The notes: generated from the sequence alone by a model not told the origin. 64,000 nucleotides of DNA from Tetragonia tetragonoides (GCA_038025085.1 CM076149.1:29115001-29179000); one strand, 5' to 3'; shown: positions 1 through 11,124, numbered from the stretch's first letter. Numbers and translations: made by a program.

Positions 1-150
1 GTCTACATCCCTCAATCCCATAACTAGAACCAATTACAACTCAAAACAGACCGAACAAAGCTACAACAACAAATCTAAAACATCACCAGCTATTTAAAAA
101 CAGAAAAGCACAGACCATTACATTTTAAACATTAGACACAAAAAACAGCT

Positions 151-754
151 TTATAACTCCATCCATGTCTTGTCTTTCTGTGTTACTTTTATTGTACTGT
201 ATCCCTGCATTCTAGCTCTGATTTCAATCTGAATCTGCTGGAAGATGAAGTCAGGTGAAAGCACTGCTCCTTCAAAGCTTTTCAGATTTCTGCATTTCCA
301 TATCCAGTACACAGTGGCTGCTATAGCTGCAGCATAGACATTTAGGCATAGCCCCTGATAGGACAGCGTAACCACTTGCAGCTGTATACACACCATCCTG
401 ATTCCCCTTCCATATCTTCCCATCTCTGTAAAAGCTACAGAAAAAAGCTTTAACTTTGTTAAGCTTCCTCCGGTACCAGCTACTACCCCATACAGGACAA
501 TACTCCCAGAAATTTTGCCCCGTTAAATAAATCCCATTTATCCACCTTACCCACATTGTGTCTTTCTTTGTGGCTATGTCCCAGATGTGCTTCCCATTTA
601 GAGCAATATTGAACCATTTACAGTTCTTAAAGTTGAGGCCACCATATGTCCTTGGTCTGCACACTATGTCCCATGCAACCAAGCTTATCTTGTGCTGATA
701 ATCAGTGCTTCCCCATAAGAACATTCTGCATTTTTGTTCTATCTGTCTGATCAC
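151..754 (-). pseudogene. LINE copy A ORF2, C-terminal part
   Basis: This is the region after the RT palm. The peptide read from 754 down holds CRMFLWG, LVAWDIVCRPRTYGGLNFK and WFNIALNGKHIWDIATKK, the conserved segment between RT thumb and zinc-binding tail in plant LINEs, also seen in copy C at 13696-14000. A short relic of the tail (WKCRNLKSFEG) is in another frame at 151-423, so a frameshift or internal deletion removed most of the zinc-binding domain. Positions 1-150 are 3' non-coding sequence with no ORF. Confidence 0.8.
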
Positions 755-2227
755 TCATGCAGGCATGATGAAGATGCTAGACCAGTATACATGAATTGAT
801 AGCAGTACAGAATTAATCAATTGAGTTCTTCCTGCATATGACAGATTTTTTGAAGCCCAAACCTGCAGTCTTTTAGTCATTTTATCAACTAAAAACTCAC
901 AGTCAATTTTGCTCCATTTTGTAGGGGATAAGGGAACCCCCAGATATCTCATAGGCATCAGCCCCTCATTGAAACCAGAAAGCTGCAACAAACTCCTCTT
1001 TGTTTCTTCAGTCACCCCAGCAATGTAGATATTGGACTTCTCCTTGTTAGCATGCAGACCTGTCACCTTTGCAAAATAACTCAGGCTCTCCATCATAGTA
1101 GACACAGAGGCATAATCAGCTTTACAGAAGCACATTAGAACATCTGCAAAGCACAGATGATTCAAAGCAAGCTCTTTACACATAGGATGCCATTTAAAAG
1201 CAGGGTCCAGACTAGTAGTCTTCAGGATTCTAGACAAAAATTCCATCACCAACACAAAGATAAAAGGAGAGACAGGGTCCCCTTGCCTAATGCCACGCTT
1301 TGCCATAAAATATCCATGACTCTCTCCATTCACATTGATACTGAAGCTTGCAGTCTGAATGCATTCCATCAGCCATCCAATAAACTTCACAGGAAATCCA
1401 TACCCTTGCAGCATTTCTTTGATAAAGCCCCAGCGAATAGTGTCATATGCCTTCCTTAGATCAATCTTCATCAAGCACCTAGGTGAGGATTGCTTTCTTC
1501 TTTAATGCTTAATTAGGTCTTGACAAATCATGATATTGTGCACAATAGATCTTTGAGCCACAAAAGCTCCATGATTCATAGACACCAGAACAGGTAACAT
1601 TTTTGCCAATCTGTTGCACAGGATTTTTGATATGCACTTGTATACTGTGTTGCAACATGCTATTGGCCTGAAATCAGAAGCTTTTTCAGGATCACGTCTC
1701 TTCTGTATTAAGCACAGATTTGTAGCATTAACCACTTTGAGCATTTTTGAAGACTCAAACAAGTCCAAAACTGCCTCAACAACCTCATCTCCCACCACAT
1801 GCCAGGCTTCTTTGTAGAAACCAGATCAAAAGCCATCTGGGCTTGGACTTTTGTTGCAATCAATATCAAACATGGCTTTTTTGACTTCTTCTGCAGTAAC
1901 TGGTGCAATCAAACCCATCTGTTGAGGAATATCCAACCTGTGTCCAGCTGAAAAGAAGCAACTATCTGCACACATCTCTCTTGTACCAGAAACACCTAAC
2001 ATATTCTTATAAAACTTCAGGAATTCCCCCATTATCAAATTCTGATCCTCCAGCATTATCCCCTCCTGTGTCTACAAGGAAAACACTCTATTCTGTTGTC
2101 TTCTTTGTTTCATGACAGAATGAAAATATTGAGTGTTGCCATCTCCCAATTGAACCCATTTCATCTTGCTCTTCTGCTGAAGGAAGTTCTCAGCAGCCAT
2201 ATTTACAGCATTAAATCTCTTTCTAGC
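755..2227 (-). pseudogene. LINE copy A ORF2, reverse transcriptase part
   Basis: Reverse transcriptase of an L1-type LINE, which would copy LINE RNA at the nicked target. Conserved blocks are readable in fragments: FRPIACCNTVYKCISKIL and NHGAFVAQRSI (1502-1798), KIDLRKAYDTIRWGFI and RGIRQGDPVSPFIF (755-1474), and YLGVPLSPTKWSKID. The first catalytic aspartate (DLRKAYD) is present. The second catalytic motif, FADD in copy C, is FADV here (codons 1139-1150), so the active site is lost. In-frame stops separate the fragments near 1500 and 1800. The N-terminal edge is cut by the CACTA at 2228. Confidence 0.9.
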
Positions 2228-2239
2228 CACTACAACAAA

Positions 2240-2385
2240 CATGCTAATACGTGACGCTTATTTTGCCACGCTTTACTAAGCGTGCAGTTGAATGAAAAAC
2301 ATACGGAGATTGTCTTTGCTTTCAGGAGTGGAAAATAAATACAGCGCTTTTGCCACGCTTCAAACGTGGAAAACAAAATGGAAAA
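2240..2385. repeat. CACTA left subterminal repeats
   Basis: Short copies of GCCACGCTT with inverse AAGCGTG or ACGTGG partners lie at about 2254-2290 and 2350-2372. In CACTA elements such subterminal arrays are transposase-binding sites. The same motif family recurs at the right end. Confidence 0.75.
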
Positions 2386-3782
2386 AAAGGTACAACTGAC
2401 TTGTTCAGGTCCTTTCCCTCAAAACCCTCTTTTTTCTCCCTCTCAAAAAAAAAAACCCTCTTTCTCTCTCTCCTCGGATCTTCGTATCAGACTTCTCTCT
2501 CCTTCAATTTCCCCCAATTCGTTGGCATGGAGGCTCCCATTCGCTACAGATTTAGATATGCTCAATCTCACATATTCTTGAATTTGAAGGTTGACATTTA
2601 ATCTTCGACCCCTCTTTTATTTTTCCGGAGAATTTGCTTCAGGGCTCAAGGATTTTATTGAAAATTTGCGCTCGTATATTTGCGTAAGTGTTTCTCTTTT
2701 TCCTTTATTTTTCCATTTTCGTTTGTGAATTTCAGTTTGATTTGTGGTTTGGTTTGATTTTAGTTATTTTCTTTCGTATTTGAATTTGAATGTGAGCTTT
2801 AATGTTAGGGTTTAAACAGCTCGCTCCAAACGAAAAGAATGGGATATTGTTGATTAATTTTGTTCCTCTTAGAAGGTAATGTCGTTCAATCACCATTATC
2901 CCTCTTACTTGACTGAAGAAAGCATCTTTATTTTGCTCATTCCGTTGTGGATTCTCTGTATGTATCTGTGTGTTGTATGCCATTAGAAATCTTGAATTGG
3001 GTAGGGCTGATGTGTGATATGGGTTGTTTGAATAGTGAATTTATGCTAGATCGCTTTTTAATTAGGATAGTTGGGACATTTTTTGCTCGTAAAACTGGCT
3101 AGACTTCGAGCAAAACTGGCTGCCAGTGTTGATTGTTTCAGTTTTAAAGTTCTATTTTTAATCAAATAAAACTTAAATGGTGAATGATTTGCAATGGCAT
3201 TGTGGTTCATGTCCTAGGTCATGTTGCAATATCATTATGGTTCATGTCACTAACATTTGTTGGAACCGGCGGCTAGCTAATGTAATTTAGCTTTGTTATA
3301 TGGCTTTCATGTTCTTTTGGTAGAATTTCTTTGTTTCTTGGCTATAACATTGATTTCAGGGTTAAATTTGATCACATATTTAGCAGTGAAAAGTCTTGAG
3401 TGAATTGTCATGATTCATTTGGCTTTGCTTCTTTTCACTAGTTGGTCACTCCCTTTAGTCCCTTACCATTCTGTATTATTTATCTTGTAAATCCATGCCA
3501 AGCACAAAATTTGATATTACATATGTCTTTGTCTTCTTGTATTGTTGCTAGTGTTGAATGTGAACTTGCTGTTATTGAATGATGATGTATTGGACATGTC
3601 GAACTCCCGTAATTTATTTCTGATGTAGAAGAGGTGGTACGTTTATGTGTTCTGTCTGTTGTGCTCACTTAATAATGAGTTGCTTTAATTTGTACACAAC
3701 CAGTAGCTACTACATGTTATTATGAACTGCTTTCTAATTGAATTATTCTGGACTTGAATTTGATAATTGTTGTGCTGGGAAG
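2386..3782 (+). other. CACTA interior, possible captured 5' UTR and intron
   Basis: A CT-rich stretch (2400-2520) leads to an ATG at 2527 and a short open frame (MEAPIRYRFRYAQ...) of 24 codons. This could be the 5' UTR and first exon of a captured gene, but I do not recognise the peptide. The remainder to 3782 is AT-rich and intron-like, with no supportable gene. Confidence 0.35.
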
Positions 3783-4195
3783 GTAAGAGGTCAACTGGGA
3801 TAGGGATCTGCAGTCCAAATCACCAAGAACATGCTCCGTGATGAGGGTATCAGGGCTTTGTACAAGGTCCTCTCTACCTTTCCTTCACTTTCTCCATCTT
3901 CATTCTTTCTCGCTTTAGTTTCCTCTTACTTTCTCTGCATTATTTATTTCTGCTCAATTATAATCTACAGTATATATGGACTATTGTACATACACTCTTA
4001 ATTTCTGCCCAATTTCCCATGCTTGTTGACTTAGCTGACCCATCATTCGCCATTACGAATTTGGAATTGCAATCTGATTTCAAAATGTATTGAATTGGCG
4101 TGTTTGTTTCCTTTTCTTTTTCCTTTTGAGCAGGGACTCTCCGCAGGTTTGCTAAGACAGGCCACTTATACAACCGGCCGTATTGGATCCTTCAG
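3783..4195 (+). pseudogene. DTC: Captured exons of a mitochondrial dicarboxylate/tricarboxylate carrier gene
   Basis: Two exon pieces are separated by an intron of about 270 bp with GT (3867) and AG (4132-4133) borders. Exon 3783-3866 reads VRGQLG, stop, GSAVQITKNMLRDEGIRALYK. Exon 4134-4195 reads GLSAGLLRQATYTTGRIGSF. Together they match the part of plant mitochondrial carrier DTC (2-oxoglutarate/malate type) that spans the first loop and the conserved RQATYTT segment. Family carriers are about 300 residues with six membrane helices; only about 48 residues are present here. The in-frame TAG at 3801-3803 replaces a codon that is normally glutamine, so the fragment is dead as a protein. Recognition rests on remembered family sequence, not on a database search. 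Confidence 0.85.
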
Positions 4196-4739
4196 GTTAC
4201 CCATCTCATCTCTTTTCACCAATACACTACCTCTTTTCACTTGGTGATGGATGTGTAGTTCTGTTATGTGCAAAACTGATTCTCGAACTTTTGAGCATCT
4301 ATTTCTGCATTTGTGCTCTCACTAATCTGATGGGGAACAAGGTTCTTCAGAGTTTGGGGCTGTGTGACTATTTGCTGTCACATTGTTGTTCTTATGGTTT
4401 ATTACGGCTGTTGATGCTGGTTTGTTTGTTACATAAGCTGATATTGTTTCCCTGTTGATGTTTGGTATTGTTGCTGTTCTATTGGTTGATGTTTGCTACT
4501 GTTTCCCAAGGCTCCAATTGGTTGCTTCATACAGTTGGTGTTTTGTTGTTGCTTTGCTAGTGTCGTGCTTTATCTCTAAATTTAAGTATAGTAGCATCGT
4601 GTGGTGCTGCTGTTCTGATTTGCAGGCTGAGCTACCTGTCTGGTCCTAGTGTGTTTGTGTACTGCTGTCTGCTATATGCTACACCTACTGGTGCTTTGTT
4701 CCTTCTGGTTTGCTAATGAAACTTTTGTTGTTGCCTGCT
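4196..4739 (+). other. CACTA interior, no gene seen
   Basis: A T-rich, intron-like stretch following the carrier exon. Open frames here encode only hydrophobic and cysteine-rich low-complexity peptide and carry no family signature. Confidence 0.4.
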
Positions 4740-5095
4740 ACTATTGGCTGCCGCTGCTGCTGGGTACTGCTGCTGTGTGCCGTTGTTGCTGCTGCTGGCT
4801 TCTGCTGCCTGCCGCTGCTGCGGCTGCTGCTCTGCTGCGTGCCGTTGTTGCTGCTGCTGGCTTCTGCTGCTGCGTGCCGTTGTTGCTGCTGCTGGCTTCT
4901 GCTGCCTGCCGCTGCTGCGGCTGCTGCTCCTAGCTGCTGTTGCTAGCTTGCTGCTGCTGCTGGTGCTAGCTAGCTGCTGCTCCTGCTGGTGCTAGCTAGC
5001 TGCTGCTGCTGCTGGTGCTAGCTAGTTGCTGCTGGTGCTGGTGCTAGCTAGCTGTTGCTGCTGCGACTGCTGCTAGCTAGCTGCTGCTGCAGTAG
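4740..5095 (+). repeat. CTG/GCT-rich minisatellite inside the CACTA
   Basis: Dense GCTGCTG runs are organised into longer repeat units. A block containing GTTGTTGCTGCTGCTGG CTTCTG recurs about three times from 4785 to 4930, followed by repeats of GGTGCTAGCTAGCTGCTGCT to about 5090. All three frames are open by composition alone, so the long cysteine/leucine/alanine ORFs here are not evidence of a gene. Confidence 0.85.
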
Positions 5096-6149
5096 CAGTG
5101 TTTTTGTCCCTCCGTAGCTTGCTGCATTTTTTTTTGATCTATTTGATATTTTTGCAGGGTTCTCTTACCACACGATCTCAAGGATTACAAGGTACCCTTC
5201 CTAATAACTTGATCAATTTGATCTGTTTTGCAGGCTTCTCTTACCACATGATGTCATGGTCTATACAAGCTAGAGGCAAATGTAAAGATGACTCAGAAAA
5301 TGCTTTTTTTTTTTCTTTTTATAATATTTTGAAGTTGGTCTGCCAATCCCTTTGGGATCTGCTTGCCAATGGCAAGGAAACTCGACAACGACTTACCGTT
5401 TTGTTGTCGTTTCTTTCTTATTCGCTAGTTAATTGAGAAGACTAATGGATTTGCTGGAGCGTTGCATGGTAGTCCTTGCTCGCTTCACATAATTTTAACT
5501 GGGAACTTTTCATAACATGCCCTGTGTTGAATTTTGTATGTGCTTAAATGGATCCATCGTTCTTTAATTTGGAGTTTGTGATATGTTTTGAATATTCTGA
5601 GCTCTGAATTGTTTTCACTCTATTGACCTTGATTTGATGAGCTTTAAAGGTAAGAGTACAAAGGGAAATCGGGTTGGTTAGTAGCAAAATAGATGGGAGA
5701 ACCTAGAACTATTTTTATGTGATAAACCACTTTAGTTTACATGTGCCCTGGTTTGATGAGCATCAAGTTGCAGAGCACAATGAAGCCTTGTCTTCTGATT
5801 TTGTTGATGTCTTCCCTTTTTAAAATTAGTAGTTGCCTTCATATTGGTAATCACACAAGAATTTTGAAGAGAGAAGTTATCTGCAGATCTATTTAAAGAA
5901 CAAAGATGGTGGTCTGATGTTCCTGCAGGTCTGATCAGAACACTAGTGTTGGTGCTGTTTGGTTCTAATTGGCTTACACTAGTGTTGGTGTTGTTTGCTT
6001 CTAGTTAGCTGGTGTAAGGACTTGGGTCGCTGCTGTTCTAGTAATTTTGTTTCCTCTCCTTTAAGCAATATTGTTTGCATCCATCGTACTGTAACATTTT
6101 ATTATGTTGAATCAAATCTTATGTTTAAACTTTTTAATAATTTTGATAG
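5096..6149 (+). other. CACTA interior with a small duplicated exon-like piece
   Basis: A segment TTCTCTTACCACA after a TTTGCAG acceptor occurs twice (about 5152-5180 and 5227-5262), apparently a tandem copy of one small exon. The remainder is AT-rich and intron-like. No protein family is recognisable. Confidence 0.35.
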
Positions 6150-6603
6150 GTTGTTTCAATGCTATCAGTGATGTTGGCGGCACAATAAATCTAGTTGACA
6201 AGGTAAGATGTACATTGGTATTATCCTTGATGTTTACTTTGCTCGAATGTAAGATTATATTATGTGTATTATCAGAACAAAATAATATACATATGTTTAA
6301 TTTGTGTTGAGTCTTTAATTTCTATTTTATTAGTTGAATTCGATGAAGTATACAAAATCTTGTTAATTTTATAATGGTGTTATTGTGGAATTATTATATG
6401 CTGTTTGGGTGTGTGCGCATACTTGTATGTTTGCAATCAATTACTTGTGTTTTGTTTTTTTTTCCTGTGACAATTACTTGTGTTTTGTTTTGGATCATGT
6501 AGGATGTTATATCTATGCATTAAGGGATTCCGATGAAGTGGAAAATCTAGCATGTCAAGACTCAAAACTTGCTCAAAAAGTTGATTGTGAGCTTCAAGAT
6601 TAG
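6150..6603 (+). other. Two candidate captured exons of an unknown gene
   Basis: 6150-6202 is bounded by AG and GTAAG and reads CFNAISDVGGTINLVDK. 6503-6603 follows a GTAG acceptor and reads CYIYALRDSDEVENLACQD and on to a stop codon at 6601-6603 (end KVDCELQD). Both look like true exons, and the second like a terminal exon. They do not resemble the carrier family, so they may come from a second donor gene. I do not recognise the product. Confidence 0.45.
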
Positions 6604-6784
6604 TGGTTTTTTTTTGTGTAATATTTTGTATTGAGATGTTTTGAAATGTTATTGTGGGAACTACTTCCTGAATAGTAGTATTCTTTTGAGAATTAATATA
6701 TATATAGATTTCATTTTAGGTTTGCTTGTCTTATGAATGAAATTTGACTAGTCTTTTTTTTTTTTTAATATATATATATACCAA

Positions 6785-7018
6785 ATTTTTGCCACGCTTT
6801 CGAGCGTAATAAAAGAATTCCCGCCATCAATATGCATGAAGGGTGCCTACAAAAATATAACGCCTAAAAGCGTGGAGAACAAAATTACCACAAATAAAAG
6901 TGTGGGTGGTAAATTATCCACATTGATTTTAGTTACGCTTTTCAAAGCGTGGTAAAAATCTTTTTCCATGCTTTAAAGTGTGGTAAACTAGCGACTTTTA
7001 GCGTGGTTAAATAGCATT
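6785..7018. repeat. CACTA right subterminal repeats
   Basis: At least six copies of GCCACGCTT, AAGCGTGG and variants (AAAGTGTGG, TTACGCTTTT) alternate in orientation between 6788 and 7010. Some pairs form short palindromes such as TTTCAAAGCGTGG. They mirror the left subterminal array. Confidence 0.8.
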
Positions 7019-7030
7019 TTTGTTGTAGTG

Positions 7031-8035
7031 AGCCTGTAATTCTTCCATCTGCATATCCTCATTCAAGGGGTCACTGTTGGCTCTAATTTGTGCTTGCAGC
7101 ATATTTTCTTTTGCAACATCTGCCTGAGCTAATATATCCCCAAACTCATCCCTATTCAGCTTTTTCAACACACTCCTCACTTTTTTCATTTTCTGGTACA
7201 ATTGATACATTTTTGTGCCTTGTGTTCTGAAAACCCAAGCTTGCTGGACAGTAGCTTGGAATTCAGAGTGGAGGCTCCACATATTAAAAAATCTAAATGG
7301 TGTTTTTTTCCTCTCACTAGTCTTCAAAAGTGTGAGACACATTGGGGAGTGATCTGAAACTCCTTCAGGGTGATATTGAACAGTGCATTGATCATAAGTC
7401 TGAAGCCAATGACTATTTGCAAAAGTCCAGTCAATTTTTGAGTAAACTCTCCCTCCCCTCTCATGCCTGTTATTCCAGATATACTTGCACCCAAACCAAC
7501 TAAACCTCAGTAAGGTAACAGTTATCCAGACATCTTTTAAAATTTTGAATTTCAGCCAAGGTCACAGGAACCCCTCCTTGCCTATCTTCAGATTGCAAAA
7601 CATTATTGAAATCTCCAGTAACTAGCCAAGGAAGTTGGCAATTTGCTGCATAAGCCTTCAGATCATCCCATAGCTGCACCCTCTCTTCTTTCTCATTCAA
7701 ACCATACACAACACTAACAACAAATTCTTTTTTGCTTTCCCTGTGACAAACTGAAACTACTACCATTTGTGCAGTGGACTGAATAATATTAACATGGAAC
7801 ACATTAGGCAACCACCTAATCCATATCCTCCCCAAGTGATGCTTATCATGGTTTATAAAGGAATTCCACTCATACATGAAGCTCTTTTTGCATTTTTCAT
7901 AGTTAACTGCTCTGATTTTAGTTTCTAAAAAGGCCACAAAACCACATTTATGTTTTTTTGCAAAAGAGAGCAATATCTCTTTTGCTTGTTAGGGCCATTA
8001 AGCCCTCTTAGATTCCACACAATGACTCTATCCAT
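7031..8035 (-). pseudogene. LINE copy A ORF2, endonuclease and linker
   Basis: The 5' part of ORF2, an apurinic-type endonuclease (EEP fold) that nicks target DNA. ORF2 starts at ATG 8035, overlapping the ORF1 stop by 8 bases. The start region reads MDRV..WN..GLNGPNKQK, then breaks frame. The 7500-7973 frame keeps FLETKIRAVNYEKCK, RIWIRWLPN, VVSVVYGLNEKEE and the catalytic segment WLVTGDFNNVL. The 7007-7342 frame is the linker (YFNMWSLHSEFQ-type segment, here FFNMWSLHSEFQA). At least two frameshifts or stops are present. Confidence 0.85.
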
Positions 8036-9426
8036 TACCATCTGACTGTGTAGGGGACATACCATGCTGTGGCACCATACCATTTTGCAATATCTCTAGC
8101 ACCTCTGGCTCTGCAGTGGGTTCCTGTGTCTCCTGCATCTCCTGCATCTCAGTTGCTTGCAGCAACTCAAATTGATTGTGCATACTTGGTGCTGTATTCT
8201 TTGGCTGGGGCCTAGGCCTGTAAAACCCCCTCCCACCACCAATTCTTCTTCTACCTGCATTCCTCATTGCTCCCCTGCCTCTACCTGCATTATGCCATTG
8301 TTGATCCCTGGGTGCAGCTGGTGGTACAGGATTAATAATCTGTACTGGTTGTGTAGGTTGAGCAACAGGTTCAGTAACCTTCTTCTTCTTCCTGCAATAC
8401 TCCTCAATATGCCCATATTGCTTGCAGTAACTGCATACTGTAGGCTTCCAGTCATATTCCACCTCCTGCTCCACAATGTTGCCCCTCTCATTCTTGAACA
8501 ACACCTTGTCTGGATATTTCCCATCAATTTCCACCTCAATCAACACCCTAGCATAATGTATTCCAACCTTGAGCTCAGTGTTCTTATCAGCCATCATTAG
8601 CCTACCAATGAGACTGGATAAACCCACAACATTCCAGTACTTCACATCAAGCCCAGGGAATTTGACCTATATAGGGACAGAAGTGAGCTCCTCCCTTGCA
8701 TAGTCCACATTTGCTGACCATGGCCTTACAATTACTGGTTTATTGTCAAAATGATACACACCCTCTTGCAAAACAGCATCCCTCTGTTCTAATGAGTCAA
8801 ATCGCACCAAAACTAAACCATTATTCATCATAGCTATTTTGTTCATGCCCTTTCCCCCCCCAAATTCTTCTCAAACACCCATTGAACACATTAATAGGTG
8901 GCTTAGAACCCATGACATAGCATACTACTGCCTGATTCTAGTAACTGATTTCTGATTGTATGTCCATAATTTTAATTTCACCAACTAGCTGTCCCTCATG
9001 TATCATAGGTTCAATGAATTCCAATTTAAAACCAGCATTACGCAACTTAGTAATATAAAATTTGTCCCAAGCCGAGATATTACCTATTCCAGGGGGTTCC
9101 TGATTTCCAGCTTCATGTTGTTCAACATCATCTTCCCATGAAAAGTGGGTTTTAGCTCTATCCTTCATCTTCGAGAGCCATGAGTTTATCTTTTCTCTAG
9201 CTATCTCCTATTGCTGAACCGTTTCCGGTTGTACTTCAGGGGTCATGATTTCAGGTGCTTCTAATTCGTTTGTGAGATTACGAACAACTCTATCGAGATT
9301 GGGACGTTCACTACTGTTACATTGCCTAGGGTTCGTGATTTTAGTCGGACTTGGAGGTGCCATGGATCTTACTTCATCATCGCCATTCTTCTCAGTCCCT
9401 TTCTTAGCTTTATCCTTTTTCCCCAT
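8028..9426 (-). pseudogene. LINE copy A ORF1 (DUF4283 plus zinc knuckle)
   Basis: ORF1 of a plant LINE, an RNA-binding protein of the element's ribonucleoprotein particle. The start at 9426 gives a lysine-rich N terminus (MGKKDKAKKGTEKNG). A TAG after VQQ (about 9208) interrupts the frame, which continues as SWLSKMKDRAKTHFSWEDD. The DUF4283-like region is spread over broken frames to about 8650. The C-terminal part (8028-8645) keeps WKPTVCSYCKQYGHIEEYC, a CX2CX4HX4C zinc knuckle, followed by a basic, glycine- and glutamine-rich tail. The stop lies inside the ATGGATAG sequence shared with the ORF2 start. Confidence 0.88.
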
Positions 9427-9544
9427 TAAAACTCAAAGCTGCGTTAATGGCTAACGAGCAGTAAAGAGGAGAGAGGAGAGAGCATCTTCTAGAGAGAGAA
9501 ACAGCGCGCGATGCCAATGCGATCCAGATGGCTGCGATGCCAAT

Positions 9545-9847
9545 GTGTTGGCCCAAAAACGAGCGACATGGGTGATATCTGAGTTCGGGAATCAAGGTGA
9601 CCCTCCCGGGGCACCGGGGGTCCCCTAGGGCCATAATAGAGTCCCCGAAAAAATTTCGGGCGAAAACGGCAACCGGGCCCGGGAAATGCTCTAGGGGACG
9701 TGTTCTGGGCCATTTTATGCAAAGTTTTCGACGTTAATATTTTCGGCCCATATCGTACGGGAGACCCCTATGGGACATAGGAGGCCCCTAGGGTCGATTA
9801 TTGGGTCCCTGATAGGCTTGTAAGGGCGTTTTTACGCGATGCCAATG
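9545..9847. repeat. GC-rich unit of about 300 bp, copy 1
   Basis: This unit is unlike its AT-rich surroundings: runs such as CTCCCGGGG, CCCCTAGGG and CCCCGAAAAAATTTCGG, ending in GCGATGCCAATG. A second copy of over 90 percent identity by eye is at 12126-12425. An extra GCGATGCCAATG is also found at 9508 and 9534, as expected if the unit was once tandem. It has no ORF. It could be a satellite monomer or an rDNA spacer repeat; I cannot decide which from sequence alone. Confidence 0.7.
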
Positions 9848-10804
9848 TTTTTTTTTTTTGGTGCAAGTCAGAAATGTATTATTGCTCACTGTAATGTAAC
9901 AAGATTACAGGCCTAAGGCAATGCGAATCCAAGGCCACCTACTAGGTAGGGTCCCTTTTTTTCCTGCATCCCTTTTACTACCTTACAACCCTTCAATCTG
10001 GTGCAACTCACTACAGACAGTGATTCACCATCTCTGTAAACATAACAAATTACAAAAATCTTTTCTGACTTACAACAAAGTACAAAAACATAATAAACTA
10101 GAAATTACAAATTCTTCTAGCTTTCCAAATCTTCTGTTTTCCTGTTTCATTCCTTGCTCTGCTTTTCTCCAGCAACCTGTCACTGGTTGTCTGCTGGAAC
10201 CTACTGCCTGGTTCACATCCTAGTTTCTGCAACAAATCTTCCAGAAGCTGATTCATTCCTCCTTTTTTCTTGCTTCAACACCTTCTGATTTCCTGTGCAT
10301 TCTGCTGGTTCCTGTTGCCTGCTAGAACCTGCTGCCTGGTTCACAGCCTAGGTTCTGCCACCTGCTTCTGTTTCCTTCTTGAAATCTGCTGCCTTTTTCA
10401 GCAGAATACAAAAACATAATGAGCTAAATTATTACAACTTCTTCTAGCCTTTCTGATCTGCTAGATTCTGTTTGTTCCTCACTCGGCCTGGCTTCAGCAA
10501 ACTGCTACTGATTCCCTGCTGAAACCTGCTGCCTGAATTCTGTGCAGGTTCTCATGCCTTGCAGGACTGCAGGTTCTCTGCTGAAAATCTGATGTATTCT
10601 CTGGTCCTTGCTGGTTAATCTTCCTGTTACTACTGCACTGCTAAGTTCTGATTCTGATTGCCAGTTGAATAAAAGTGGCAATCTGCCCACACAACACCCT
10701 GCAGGTTCCTGCAACTTCATTCAAGTGTATTGACACCCAGACCAGCTCTGTTCTGTAGTACATAGTCTTTACTGCAGTCTGTATTTACAGAATGTGTGTC
10801 TAGG
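9848..10804 (-). other. LINE copy B 3' non-coding region
   Basis: The region contains repeated phrases such as CTGCTGCCTGGTTCACA and CTGCTGAAACCTGCTGCCTG, a degenerate tandem structure also seen in copy C around 12790-13150. No coding frame is supportable. Confidence 0.6.
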
Positions 10805-11124
10805 GCTCCTTCTTGTCTGTTTCCAAGTTGTAGCACATTGAAGTGCAACAACAGTGAGCTCCTTCCATAGTTTCTGCCTTTCCTCCATTTCCATTATCCC
10901 ATACACAGATTCACCACAAGTTCCTTTTTCTTCACAAAATTGATACTTTAATGTAATCTATTGCACTTCTTTTTTTTCCCCTTATATTCACTACTTTACA
11001 AATCACCATTTGTACAGAAGAAAATAACACAACAACATGAAAATAATTTGGTTGCCATCTAATCCAGATTCTCCCCAATCTATGATAGTCATGGTTGCTA
11101 AATGATTCCCATTCTGGCATGAAA

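Larger units (their letters stand above)
2228..7030. mobile_element. CACTA (En/Spm) element, non-autonomous, with captured gene pieces
   Basis: The left end reads CACTACAACAAA (2228-2239) and the right end is its inverse, TTTGTTGTAGTG (7019-7030). Both ends are flanked by the same 3 bases, AGC (2225-2227 and 7031-7033), the 3 bp target duplication expected of CACTA elements. Subterminal regions hold many short copies of a GCCACGCTT / AAGCGTGG motif in both orientations. No TNPD-like transposase or TNPA-like ORF is visible, so movement would need an enzyme supplied in trans. The interior holds exon-like pieces with splice borders, among them two exons of a mitochondrial carrier gene, so this is a Pack-CACTA-type gene-capturing element. 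Confidence 0.92.
1..9507 (-). mobile_element. LINE copy A (L1-type), split by a CACTA element
   Basis: A non-LTR retrotransposon on the minus strand. Its 5' end lies near 9507 and its 3' end lies off the left edge. In transcription order it carries ORF1 (nucleic-acid binding, one zinc knuckle), then ORF2 with an endonuclease, reverse transcriptase and a C-terminal zinc-binding region. The order and motifs are those of plant L1 elements. Positions 2228-7030 are a later CACTA insertion between the endonuclease linker and the RT; without it and one AGC copy, the ORF2 sequence lines up with LINE copy C. Several in-frame stops and frameshifts show that it is dead. The 5' leader at 9427-9507 is short and purine-rich on the coding strand's complement. 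Confidence 0.9.

Noticed and set aside
4649..4995. Long cysteine/leucine/alanine-rich ORFs on the plus strand in three frames
   Set aside because: They are translations of the CTG/GCT minisatellite; all frames are open by composition and no start context or homology supports them.
9545..9847. GC-rich unit as a LINE 5' UTR
   Set aside because: Copy B is 5'-truncated inside ORF1 yet still borders the unit, so it cannot be part of the LINE.
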